A DNA stretch of 28,905 nucleotides from DATBAK01 sp036787815 (GTDB lineage: Bacteria > Actinomycetota > Acidimicrobiia > IMCC26256 > PALSA-610). Location: contig DAIQOP010000011.1 in NCBI GenBank assembly GCA_036787815.1, positions 1 through 28,905 on the forward strand, given 5' to 3'. Of the stretch, positions 1 to 7,694 are shown in pieces. Below the pieces are notes generated by a model. The model had not been told where the DNA came from. It worked only from the letters and a program-made list of their open reading frames with translations, and did not search any database. The position numbers were made by a program, and so were the translations under genes. How positions within the stretch are numbered: the first letter of the stretch is position 1; each line of letters starts with the position of its first letter.

Positions 1-859
1 GCAGGTAGCCGAGCATCGCGGCGGTCGTCTCCTCCGGCCGCTCCTGCATCGTCCAGTGCCCGCAGTCGCGGATGAGCACGCGTTCGAGGTCGGGCACGCG
101 CGCCTCCATCCCCTCCGACATCTGCGGGCTCAATACGGGGTCGTTCTCGGCGGAGATCATCAGGCACGGCACCTCGACGAGCCGATCGGCGACGCCCGCG
201 GTGAGCTGCCAGTTGCGGTCCATGTTCCGGTAGTAGTCGATCGGCGGCGTGAGCGCGCCGACCGGACGGAACGCCTGCTTGTAGACCTCGAGCACCTCGG
301 GTGTGAACGCCGCGGGGTTTCGATTCATCTCGTTCAGGAAGATCATGTCGACGAAGTCGTCGGCACCGCGCCCCCAGGAGAAGACCCACTCGGCGAGGCC
401 CGGGGTCTGGAACTGGATGATGTAGATCGGCGTGTCGACGAAGATCTGCCGCAGCAGCTCGACCGGCGGGATGGGTGAGCGCGGAAGGTCGGGGGTATTG
501 ACCCCGATGACGCCCGCGGTGCGCTCCGGATACATCCGGGCGAACTGCCATACGAGCAGACCGCCCCAATCGTGGCCGGCCAACACGGCCCGTTCGTGGC
601 CGAGCGCGGCGACGAGGCCCTCGAGCATGCCGTTGACGAACTCGATGTCGTACGCGACGTCGGGCTTGTCGGAGCGGCCGTAGCCGGGGAGGTCGGGCGC
701 CACGACGTGGAAGCCCGCCGCGGCGACGGCGTCGATCTGGTGACGCCACGAGTACGCGAGCTCGGGGAACCCGTGACACAGCAGGACGAGCGGACCGGGC
801 CCGCCCGCCTCGAGGCAATACAACCGGTGCCCGCGGACACTCACATAGCGTTCCCGCAC
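1..859 (-). CDS. alpha/beta hydrolase, epoxide-hydrolase type (C-terminus off the window)
   Basis: The protein runs off the left edge after about 286 residues and lacks only its last few amino acids. It has the alpha/beta-hydrolase layout of soluble epoxide hydrolases: an HGFP oxyanion-hole motif at residues 29-32, a GHDWGG nucleophile elbow with Asp97, an END acid with Asp240, and a C-terminal GHW with His268. A tyrosine pair in the lid (209-210) fits the epoxide-polarising tyrosines of that family. An Asp nucleophile separates epoxide hydrolases and dehalogenases from the Ser esterases, and HGFP favours the former. GTG at 857-859 is chosen because it gives the usual family N-terminus (RERYVSVRGHRL); GTG at 842-844 is the alternative. 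The gene diverges from the MBOAT gene with only 21 bp between starts. The substrate cannot be told from sequence. Confidence 0.9.
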   Translation of the reverse strand, partial: MRERYVSVRGHRLYCLEAGGPGPLVLLCHGFPELAYSWRHQIDAVAAAGFHVVAPDLPGYGRSDKPDVAYDIEFVNGMLEGLVAALGHERAVLAGHDWGGLLVWQFARMYPERTAGVIGVNTPDLPRSPIPPVELLRQIFVDTPIYIIQFQTPGLAEWVFSWGRGADDFVDMIFLNEMNRNPAAFTPEVLEVYKQAFRPVGALTPPIDYYRNMDRNWQLTAGVADRLVEVPCLMISAENDPVLSPQMSEGMEARVPDLERVLIRDCGHWTMQERPEETTAAMLGYL

Positions 860-867
860 TCGAGCCC

Positions 868-874
868 TACGCTA
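868..874. promoter_or_regulatory. possible bidirectional -10 element between divergent genes
   Basis: The 7-mer TACGCTA reads as TAnnnT on both strands: TACGCT (868-873) on plus and TAGCGT (874-869) on minus. The plus hexamer lies 7 nt before the GTG at 881, the spacing seen at five other genes here. The minus hexamer lies 9 nt before the GTG at 859. Only 21 bp separate the two starts, so a shared leaderless promoter is the simplest reading. No convincing -35 element is visible. Confidence 0.45.
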
Positions 875-880
875 CCGCCG

Positions 881-2308
881 GTGCTCTTCCCGACCATCAC
901 CTTCGCGATCTTCTTCTCGATCGTGCTGCCCGCGAGCTGGCTGTTGATGCCACGCGGGACGCGTTGGCGGATCTTCATGATCGCGGCCAGCTACTTCTTC
1001 TACGGCTACTGGAACTGGCGCTTCGTCGCGCTGATCGTCGCGTCGACGATCTGGAACCAGACCTGGGGCACGGTCATCCATCGGCTGCGCAACGACCGAC
1101 CGCGCCGGCTCGCGCTCATCGCCGCGGTCGGCGGCGACCTCGGCCTCCTCGGCTACTTCAAGTACGCGCAGTTCTTCGAGGTGTCGGCCCGGAACGCCAT
1201 CGCCAACATCGGCATCCACCTGAACCCCGAGATCCTCCGGGTCACGCTGCCGGTCGGGATCTCGTTCTTCACGTTCCAGGCGATGAGCTACGTCATCGAC
1301 ATCTACCGTCGCCAGATCGCGCCGGTGAGCTTCCTCGACTTCGCGGTGTACATCTCGTTCTTCCCGCATCTGGTCGCCGGACCGATCGTGCGCGCGTCCG
1401 AGTTCCTCCCCCAACTCGAGGAGAAGAAGGATCCGCGCAAGGTCGACGCCGGACGCGGGTTCTTCCTCATCATGTCGGGGTTGTTCAAGAAGGTGGTGCT
1501 CGCGAACTTCCTCGCGACGACCCTCGTCGATCGCGTGTTCAGCCTGCCCGAGCTGCACAACGGCAAGGAGATCCTGTTCGCGATCTACGGATACGCCGTG
1601 CAGATCTACTGCGACTTCAGTGGCTACACCGACATCGCGATCGGCCTCGCCCTGTTGCTCGGCTTCCGGTTTCCGCAGAACTTCAACGCGCCGTACACCG
1701 CGGAATCACTGCAGGACTTCTGGCGCCGTTGGCACATGACCCTCTCGCGATGGCTCCGCGACTACCTCTACATCCCGCTCGGGGGCAATCGCGGCAGTGA
1801 AGCCGCGACCTACCGGAACCTGATGATCACGATGCTCCTCGGTGGCCTGTGGCACGGCGCCGCGTGGACGTTCGTCGCGTGGGGCGCGATCCACGGCGGT
1901 GCGCTCTCCTACGAGCAGTACCGGCACCACGCGCGCGAGGCCAAGGGTCTCGATCCGCCGCGCGACACGGTCTGGCGCCGGATCGGGCATCGGGTCGTCA
2001 CGTTCCACATCGTGTGCCTGGGATGGGTGTTCTTCCGCGCCGAGACGTTCCACGTGGCGTGGGTCGTGCTCACGCGGCTGTTCGTGGGTTGGGGTCAGCC
2101 GACGCCGCTCATCACCGGCGGTGTCGTGCTCGCGATCGCGTTCGGCATCGCAATGCAGTACATCCCGGCCAACGTGCTCGACCGGGCCCAGATCGTGTTC
2201 TCACGGCTCTCGCCGGTGCAGATGGGAGTCGCGATGGCGCTCGGGCTCGTGGTCATCGACGCGCTCGGCCCGCAGGGTGTCGCCCCCTTCATCTACTTCG
2301 CGTTCTGA
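881..2308 (+). CDS. MBOAT-family O-acyltransferase (AlgI/PatA-like)
   Basis: This 475-residue, very hydrophobic protein has the AlgI-like arrangement of membrane-bound O-acyltransferases. These move acyl groups (often acetyl) across the membrane onto surface polysaccharides or peptidoglycan. The N-terminus (LFPTITFAIFF, then ASYFFYGYWNWRF) matches the family opening and supports GTG 881. The invariant membrane histidine is in GLWHGAAW (His325), and WRRWHMTLSRWLRDYLY is the characteristic loop before it. The SGNH hydrolase gene starts 5 bp downstream. MBOAT plus SGNH-fold partner is the standard pairing for exopolysaccharide or cell-wall acetylation (AlgI with AlgJ/AlgX, PatA with PatB), so joint action is likely. 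The acceptor polymer is unknown, and no polymer synthesis gene lies nearby. Confidence 0.92.
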   Translation: MLFPTITFAIFFSIVLPASWLLMPRGTRWRIFMIAASYFFYGYWNWRFVALIVASTIWNQTWGTVIHRLRNDRPRRLALIAAVGGDLGLLGYFKYAQFFEVSARNAIANIGIHLNPEILRVTLPVGISFFTFQAMSYVIDIYRRQIAPVSFLDFAVYISFFPHLVAGPIVRASEFLPQLEEKKDPRKVDAGRGFFLIMSGLFKKVVLANFLATTLVDRVFSLPELHNGKEILFAIYGYAVQIYCDFSGYTDIAIGLALLLGFRFPQNFNAPYTAESLQDFWRRWHMTLSRWLRDYLYIPLGGNRGSEAATYRNLMITMLLGGLWHGAAWTFVAWGAIHGGALSYEQYRHHAREAKGLDPPRDTVWRRIGHRVVTFHIVCLGWVFFRAETFHVAWVVLTRLFVGWGQPTPLITGGVVLAIAFGIAMQYIPANVLDRAQIVFSRLSPVQMGVAMALGLVVIDALGPQGVAPFIYFAF

Positions 2309-2313
2309 CGACC

Positions 2314-3539
2314 ATGACGACCGACGACGACGCCGACATCACCCGCACGCGGCCGCCGCGCGTGCGCCGAACCTCGCGGAGCACGATGCCCGCCGGCCAC
2401 GCGGTGCTCGCGATGCTCGTGGCCTTCGCGCTCGGTTCGCTGTTCANNNNNNNNNNNNNNNNNNNNNNNNNNNNNNNNNNNNNNNNNNNNNNNNNNNNNN
2501 NNNNNNNNNNNNNNNNNNNNNNNNNNNNNNNNNNNNNNNNNNNNNNGCCGGCCACGCGGTGCTCGCGATGCTCGTGGCCTTCGCGCTCGGTTCGCTGTTC
2601 AACGCCGACTCGATGCTCCAGACGGCACAGACCCAGAAGCTCGGGAGCCAGCGCCACTCGCTCGGCGTCGCGATCATGCGCCCGATCCACGCGATCTCGG
2701 AGTTCCTGCGCCTCGACCGGCCGCGGCACGCGATCGACCGCGCGATCGGCCACGGCCCGCCGCCGAGCCCGAAGAAGAACCGCTCGTCGGATCCGTTCGC
2801 CGTGCCGTCGACGACCACCACCAGACCAAACGGGCCGACCACGACCGCCGAGGATTCGACGCGGTTCCAACCGCTCGTCGTGTCGCGCCAGCACCCCGCC
2901 ACGATCTTCGTCGCCGGCGACTCGCTGTCGTTCGAGTTCGGCACCTCGCTCTACCGGATCGCCGCCGGCCGGCACACCTACCGCGCGGCCGGCGCGGGCA
3001 CCGTCGACTTCAAGGTCTCGTCCGGGCTCGCCCGTCCCGACTACTTCAACTGGCCGGCCGAGCTGGCTCATCAGGTCGGCGCGCTGAACCCGCAGATCGT
3101 CGTGCTCATGCTCGGGAGCAACGACAACCAACCGCTGCTCGCACCCGACGGCCACACCTATGCGTTCGCGACCGACGGCTGGAAGCGCGAGTACCACCGC
3201 CGGGTCGGCGCGGTCATGGATCAGCTCATCGCGCGCAACCGCTGGGTCGCGTACGTCGGTGTGCCGATCCTCGCGACCCGCAACGAGCAGTGGCCGATCA
3301 TCAACACGGTGATCCGCGAGGAGGCCGCCAAGCGGGCCCGCGCCGTCTACATCGACAGCTTCACGTTGTTCCAGGATCCCAACGGCAACTACACGCAGTA
3401 CCTCCCGAACGCCGAGGGCCAGCTCGTGCAGGTGCGCACTGCCGACGGCATCCACTTCCAGCGGGCGGGAGGCGACCTGCTCGCCCGGCGCACCCTCGAC
3501 GTGATGGAGCACACGATCGTCCGCATTTCCCGCCGCTGA
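2314..3539 (+). CDS. membrane-anchored SGNH/GDSL hydrolase (DUF459-like), interrupted by an N gap
   Basis: The reading frame enters the N gap (2447-2546) and leaves it in frame. The 55 bp before the gap (2392-2446) are repeated exactly after it (2547-2601). Collapsing the duplicate gives an uninterrupted 356-residue protein. It has a charged cytoplasmic start, one membrane helix (about 28-44), a Pro/Thr-rich linker (about 96-128) and an extracytoplasmic SGNH domain. The catalytic blocks are visible: GDSL with Ser152, GSND with Asn218, and DGIH near the C-terminus with Asp326 and His329. This is likely the esterase or acetyltransferase partner of the MBOAT protein encoded 5 bp upstream, acting outside the membrane on a surface glycan. 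The family label is from memory of the motif pattern. Confidence 0.88.
2392..2446 (+). repeat. 55-bp exact direct repeat, copy 1 (left edge of N gap)
   Basis: These 55 bases are identical to 2547-2601 and stop exactly where the N run begins. The repeat encodes the membrane helix of the SGNH protein. A repeat of exactly 55 bp on both sides of a round 100-N gap is what two overlapping contig ends from a k=55 de Bruijn assembly would leave, so this is probably an artefact. Confidence 0.9.
2447..2546. other. assembly gap of 100 N
   Basis: A run of exactly 100 N, the usual placeholder for a gap of unknown size. Because the flanks overlap by 55 bp in the same frame, the true gap is probably negative and no sequence is missing. 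Confidence 0.95.
2547..2601 (+). repeat. 55-bp exact direct repeat, copy 2 (right edge of N gap)
   Basis: Exact copy of 2392-2446. Both copies start at the same codon position, so merging them keeps the SGNH hydrolase in frame. Confidence 0.9.
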
Positions 3540-3548
3540 ATCCGCAAG

Positions 3549-3554
3549 TAGCGT
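3549..3554 (+). promoter_or_regulatory. candidate -10 hexamer TAGCGT
   Basis: TAGCGT lies 8 nt before the ATG of the small leader ORF at 3563, close to the 7-nt spacing seen elsewhere in the window. It would give a transcript starting at or near that ATG. Confidence 0.4.
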
Positions 3555-3562
3555 CGGGCTCG

Positions 3563-3619
3563 ATGGACAGCCGGGCGCAGACCGGAGGCGCGGGCATGCC
3601 GCAGGTCGAAGCCGCATGA
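3563..3619 (+). CDS. possible 18-residue leader ORF coupled to the WS/DGAT gene
   Basis: ATG at 3563 opens an 18-codon frame (MDSRAQTGGAGMPQVEAA) whose TGA at 3617-3619 overlaps the downstream ATG at 3616 as ATGA. A TAnnnT hexamer 8 nt before its ATG fits leaderless transcription. A GGAGG at 3584-3588 sits 7 nt before an internal ATG (3596) in the same frame. That site is 27 nt from the WS/DGAT start, too far to serve it directly. Translation of the leader could therefore deliver ribosomes to the acyltransferase start. It may equally be chance, since 18 codons is short and no homology can be claimed. Confidence 0.35.
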   Translation: MDSRAQTGGAGMPQVEAA

Positions 3620-5010
3620 ATGCCGAGCGTTTCGCTCACCACATGAGCGACGCCGACGCCCTGATGTGGAACATCGAGAAGGACCCCATCCTGCGGTCCA
3701 CGATCGTGGCCCTCGGGGTGCTCGACCGCGAGCCCGACTTCGAGCGGCTGCGGCGACGCCTGACCCGGGCGAGCATCACGATCCCGAGGCTGCGCCAGCG
3801 CGTGCAGTCGCCACCGCTGCGCATCGGGCCGCCGCGCTGGAGCCGGGAAGCGAACTTCGACCTCGACTTCCACCTGCGCCGGGTCCGTCTCGCCGCGCCC
3901 GGCGATCACCGCCGGCTCCTCGAGCTCGTCGCTCCCATCGCGCAGTCGAGCTTCGATCGGGCCCGCCCGCTGTGGGAGTTCACGATCGTGGAGGGGCTCA
4001 CCGGTGGGCGCGCCGCGGCGGTGCTGAAGGTGCACCACTCCGTCACCGACGGCATCGGAGGCATCGATCTGCTCAGCCAGATGGTCGACACCGAACGCGA
4101 CGCCGAGGAGCTCGCACCGCTGCCGGAGCCGTCGGCGCCCGAACCGTTCGACGCCGCCGCGCTCCTGCGCGATTCGGTCAGCCACACCACCCGCCGTTGG
4201 CTCGGTATCTCCCGGCGCATCCCCGCGACGCTCGTGGGCGCGGCGCTCGCCGGCGCGCGTGATCCGCTGCGCGCCGCGGCCGACGCCGTCGACACCGCGC
4301 GCTCGATCGGACGCATGCTGGCGCCCGCGACGGCTCCCCTGTCGCCGGTACTCCTCACGCGCGGGCTCGGACGGCGGCTCGACACGTTCGCGGTGCCACT
4401 CGACGACCTGAAGCGCGCCGCGAAGGCCGTCGACGGCAGCCTCAACGACGCCTTCGTCGCCGCGGTGGTCGGCGGCCTGTCGAGGTACCACGCCCGCCAC
4501 GGTGTCGCGGTGAGCGAGCTACGGATGACGCTGCCGATCAACCTGCGCACCACCGAGCACGGTTCGGCCGGCAACCAGTTCGCACCGGTTCGCTTCCCCG
4601 TGCCCGCCGCGATCTCCGACCCGGCCGCGCGCATGAAGGCGATCGGTGTGCTCGTGCGCGGCTGGCGCGCGGAGCCGGCACTCGGACTCACCTCGACCCT
4701 CGCGGGTGTGTTGAACCGGCTCCCGACCGCCACCTCGACGGCGCTGTTCGGCAGCATGCTCAAGTGCGTCGACTTCGTGACCTCGAACGTGCCGGGTGCG
4801 CCGATCCCCGTCTTCGTGGCCGGCGCGCAGGTCGACGGCTTCTACGCGTTCGCGCCGCCGTCGGGCTCCGCGCTCAACGTGACGCTCGTGTCGCACTGCT
4901 CCACGTGCTGCATCGGGATCGTCACCGACACCGCGGCCGTCGCCGACGCCGATCTGCTGGTCGAGTGCCTGCAGGAGGGATTCGCGGAGATCGTGGGCGT
5001 TGGAGTCTGA
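3616..5010 (+). CDS. wax ester synthase / diacylglycerol acyltransferase (WS/DGAT)
   Basis: This 464-residue protein transfers a fatty acyl group from acyl-CoA to diacylglycerol or a fatty alcohol, making triacylglycerol or wax ester stores on the inner face of the membrane. The diagnostic HHxxxDG active site is HHSVTDG at residues 140-146, with the preceding PLWE motif at 118-121. The central NDAFVAAVVGGL (about 277-288) and the C-terminal segment from NVPGAP match the family's conserved blocks. Length is normal. ATG 3616 is chosen because family members carry a short extension before the conserved SDADALMW block; ATG 3643 is possible. It has no good Shine-Dalgarno of its own (see leader ORF). 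Actinomycetes often have several such genes, so the substrate is not predictable. Confidence 0.93.
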   Translation: MNAERFAHHMSDADALMWNIEKDPILRSTIVALGVLDREPDFERLRRRLTRASITIPRLRQRVQSPPLRIGPPRWSREANFDLDFHLRRVRLAAPGDHRRLLELVAPIAQSSFDRARPLWEFTIVEGLTGGRAAAVLKVHHSVTDGIGGIDLLSQMVDTERDAEELAPLPEPSAPEPFDAAALLRDSVSHTTRRWLGISRRIPATLVGAALAGARDPLRAAADAVDTARSIGRMLAPATAPLSPVLLTRGLGRRLDTFAVPLDDLKRAAKAVDGSLNDAFVAAVVGGLSRYHARHGVAVSELRMTLPINLRTTEHGSAGNQFAPVRFPVPAAISDPAARMKAIGVLVRGWRAEPALGLTSTLAGVLNRLPTATSTALFGSMLKCVDFVTSNVPGAPIPVFVAGAQVDGFYAFAPPSGSALNVTLVSHCSTCCIGIVTDTAAVADADLLVECLQEGFAEIVGVGV

Positions 5011-5040
5011 ATCGATCGGGGTGGGCGCGGCGCTGCTCAC

Positions 5041-5046
5041 TAACCT
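5041..5046 (+). promoter_or_regulatory. candidate -10 hexamer TAACCT for serC
   Basis: TAACCT is followed by 7 nt and then the GTG at 5054. This is the same geometry as at 881, 9924, 20672, 23012 and 27262, and it supports 5054 as a leaderless start. Confidence 0.5.
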
Positions 5047-5053
5047 CGACCGC

Positions 5054-6187
5054 GTGACCGACGCGCCGACGACCCCGCCCATCACCCTGCCTCCTGCGCT
5101 GCTGCCCTCCGACGGGCGGTTCGGATCGGGGCCGTCGAAGGTGCGCCAGGAGGCAATGGTGGCGCTCGCCGACGTGGCGCCCGAGTACATGGGCACGAGC
5201 CACCGGCGCCCGGCCGTGCGGTCGGTGGTGCGCCGCGCCCGTAACGGGCTGGCCGAGCTGTTCTCACTCCCCGACGGCTACGAGGTGCTGCTCGGCAACG
5301 GCGGCACGACGCTGTTCTGGGACGCGGCCGCGTTCGGGCTCGTCGAGCGGCGCGCCCAGCACCTCGTGTGCGGCGAGTTCTCCGCGAAGTTCGCGAGCGT
5401 CACGCGTGCCGCGCCGCACCTCGACGACCCCGACGTGATCGAGAGCACGCCGGGAACGGCACCGGTCGCGGTCGCCAACACCGACGTCGACGTGTACGCG
5501 TATCCCCACAACGAGACCTCCACCGGGGTGACGCTTCCGGTCGTCCGCCCGAGCACCGACGGCCTCGTGCTCGTCGACGCGACCTCGGGCGCCGGTGGCC
5601 TGCGCGTCGACCCCACCGCGTTCGACGTCTACTACTTCGCGCCGCAGAAGTGCTTCGCCGGCGACGCCGGCCTGTGGCTCGCCCTCTGCTCCCCCGCCGC
5701 GATCGAGCGCATCGAACGGCTGACCGCGTCGGGCCGCTGGGTGCCGCCGAGCCTCGATCTCGGGATCGCGCTCGAGCAGTCGCGGCTCGACCAGACCTAC
5801 AACACCCCCGCGCTCGCGACGATCTTCCTCCTCGCCGACCAGGTCGAGTGGATGCTCCGCAACGGCGGGCTCGAATGGACGGCCGGGCGCTGCGACGAAT
5901 CGGCGACGACGATCTACTCCTGGGCCGACGCCGGCGAGCACACGACGCCGTTCGTCACTGATCCCGCGTTGCGGAGCCGGGTCACCGCGACCATCGACTT
6001 CGACGCCTCGGTCGACGCGGCGGTGCTCGCCAAGGTGCTGCGGGCCAACGGCATCCTCGACGTCGAGCCGTACCGGAAGCTGGGGCGCAACCAGCTCCGG
6101 ATCGGGTTGTTCCCGGCGATCGAGCCGGCCGACGTGGCCGTGCTCACCCACGCCATCGACTACGTGGTGGAGCACCTCAACGGTTGA
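5054..6187 (+). CDS. serC: phosphoserine aminotransferase
   Basis: PLP-dependent class V aminotransferase of 377 residues that converts 3-phosphohydroxypyruvate and glutamate to phosphoserine and 2-oxoglutarate in serine synthesis (EC 2.6.1.52). The actinobacterial opening LLPSDGRFGSGPSKVR (17-32) is clear. HNETSTGV (152-159) is the substrate/cofactor loop, VDATSGAGG (174-182) carries the PLP-pairing Asp, and the Schiff-base lysine is Lys199 in APQKCFAGDAG. The frame extends upstream to 5000, but GTG 5054 gives the usual N-terminus and has a TAnnnT hexamer 7 nt before it. No serA or serB is nearby. The next gene begins 58 bp downstream on the same strand. Confidence 0.93.
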   Translation: MTDAPTTPPITLPPALLPSDGRFGSGPSKVRQEAMVALADVAPEYMGTSHRRPAVRSVVRRARNGLAELFSLPDGYEVLLGNGGTTLFWDAAAFGLVERRAQHLVCGEFSAKFASVTRAAPHLDDPDVIESTPGTAPVAVANTDVDVYAYPHNETSTGVTLPVVRPSTDGLVLVDATSGAGGLRVDPTAFDVYYFAPQKCFAGDAGLWLALCSPAAIERIERLTASGRWVPPSLDLGIALEQSRLDQTYNTPALATIFLLADQVEWMLRNGGLEWTAGRCDESATTIYSWADAGEHTTPFVTDPALRSRVTATIDFDASVDAAVLAKVLRANGILDVEPYRKLGRNQLRIGLFPAIEPADVAVLTHAIDYVVEHLNG

Positions 6188-6216
6188 CCACGCCCGGTTG
6201 ACCACGCAGGTTGACC
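6182..6216 (+). repeat. short tandem repeat of GGTTGACC at the serC stop codon
   Basis: GGTTGACC occurs three times, at 6182, 6196 and 6209, giving a 13-14 bp period. The first copy contains the serC stop codon and the rest fill the space before the next gene. No protein-binding role is known to me. Confidence 0.7.
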
Positions 6217-6245
6217 GCGCCGTGATCGCGGGCGAGGCTGATCGG

Positions 6246-7694
6246 GTGACCGCCGTGCCCTCGACCGTCGCGGTGCCCGACGGCTTCGTCGCCGTCGTGA
6301 AACGCGACTGCCCCACCTGCACGCTGGTCGTTCCGGTGCTCCGCGACCTCGCCGCGCGCAGCACCCTGCACGTCTACTCGCAGGACGACCCGACCTTCCC
6401 CGAGGGCATCGCCACCGCCGACGACACCGCGCTCGGCGTGTCGTTCGCGCTCGAGATCGACACCGTCCCGACACTCCTGAAGCTCGAGGGCGGGTCGGTC
6501 ACCGGCCGCACCGAAGGCTGGTCGCGCGAGCGGTGGGAGCAACTCACCGGGCTCGGCGACCTCGGGGCCGATCTCCCCGACTTCCGGCCGGGATGCGGGT
6601 CGCGCACCCACGATCCCGACATCGCCGACGCGCGCGCCGTCGCGGCGATGACCCCACGCATCCGGTCGCGGCGCCTCGAGCTGGGCGACTCGGAAGACGA
6701 GCACGAGGCGATGTTCGCCCGCGGCTGGACCGACGGGCTGCCCGTGGTCGCGCCGACCCTCGAGCGGGTCGCACGCATGCTGACCGGCACGACGCGCGCA
6801 CCCGACGACCTGGTCGCGACGATCCCTCCCGACCTCGTCGAGTGCAGCGTCGAGAAGGTCGCGATCAACGCCGTTCTGGCCGGATGCCGCCCGGAGTACC
6901 TGCCCACCGTGCTGGCCGCGGTCGAGGCCGCGTGCACCGACGAGTTCAACGCGCACGGCCTGCTCGCCACCACCTACTTCTCGGGTCCGCTCGTCGTGGT
7001 GAACGGACCGGTCGCACGCGCGATCGGGATGAACTCCGGCGGCAACGCGCTCGGGCAGGGCAACCGCGCGAACGCGACGATCGGGCGCGCGCTGCAACTC
7101 GTCATCCGCAACGTGGGTGGCGGGCGCCCCGGCGAGGTCGACCGCGCGACGCTCGGCAACCCCGGCAAGTACACGTTCTGCTTCGCGGAGGACGAGGCGG
7201 GCTCTCCGTGGGAGTCGCTCGCGACCGAACGCGGCGTGCCGCCAGGCCGGTCGGCCGTCACGCTGTTCGCTGCGGACGGTGTGCGCGGTGTGGTCGATCA
7301 GCTCTCGCGCGACCCCGATTCGCTGGCGCGTTCGTTCGCCGCCTGCCTCCGCACGGTCGCGCACCCGAAGCTCGCGATGGTGTGGGACGCGATGCTCGTG
7401 GTGTCGCCCGAGCACGGACGGGTCTTCCGCGACGCGGGCTGGTCGAAGACCCGGCTGCGCGAGGCCCTGATGGCGCAGCTCCAACTCCCGGGCGCCGAGA
7501 TGGTGCAGGGCGCGGGCGGGATCGCCGAGGGACTCCCGGCCGCGTTCGCGGGCACGACGATCCCGAAGTTCCGCGACGGCGGCCTCCTCATCGTCCACGC
7601 CGGTGGCACCGCGGGGTTGTTCTCGGCGATCATCGGAGGGTGGGCGAGCGGCGCGGTCGGCAGCGAGGCGGTCACGACGACGGTGGGAACGTGA
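6246..7694 (+). CDS. thioredoxin-like domain fused to an unrecognised ~340-residue domain; partner of the selenoprotein
   Basis: Product of 482 residues. The first ~105 look like a thioredoxin fold: a strand ending VAVVKRD, a CPTC redox motif (Cys22, Cys25), and DTVPTLLKL with the expected cis-proline near residue 75. A link follows with Cys117 in PGCGSRTHD. The rest (about 140-482) is a Gly-rich soluble domain with GWTDGLPVVAPT, NSGGNALGQGNRANATIGRA and GNPGKYTFC; I cannot assign it. GTG 6246 is chosen because GAGG at 6234-6237 precedes it by 8 nt; TTG 6198 and GTG 6222 are other options. It overlaps the UGSC selenoprotein start by GTGA (7691-7694), so the two are probably translated together. 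Inference: the CPTC domain may exchange electrons with the selenoprotein's U-G-S-C site. Confidence 0.85.
   Translation: MTAVPSTVAVPDGFVAVVKRDCPTCTLVVPVLRDLAARSTLHVYSQDDPTFPEGIATADDTALGVSFALEIDTVPTLLKLEGGSVTGRTEGWSRERWEQLTGLGDLGADLPDFRPGCGSRTHDPDIADARAVAAMTPRIRSRRLELGDSEDEHEAMFARGWTDGLPVVAPTLERVARMLTGTTRAPDDLVATIPPDLVECSVEKVAINAVLAGCRPEYLPTVLAAVEAACTDEFNAHGLLATTYFSGPLVVVNGPVARAIGMNSGGNALGQGNRANATIGRALQLVIRNVGGGRPGEVDRATLGNPGKYTFCFAEDEAGSPWESLATERGVPPGRSAVTLFAADGVRGVVDQLSRDPDSLARSFAACLRTVAHPKLAMVWDAMLVVSPEHGRVFRDAGWSKTRLREALMAQLQLPGAEMVQGAGGIAEGLPAAFAGTTIPKFRDGGLLIVHAGGTAGLFSAIIGGWASGAVGSEAVTTTVGT

Noticed and set aside
2289..3617. A long minus-strand open frame through the N gap
   Set aside because: Shadow of the SGNH hydrolase, which has all catalytic blocks on the plus strand.
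5000..5053. Upstream extension of serC to TTG 5000 or GTG 5021
   Set aside because: It adds residues not typical of SerC and would overlap the WS/DGAT gene; GTG 5054 has the 7-nt TAnnnT geometry.
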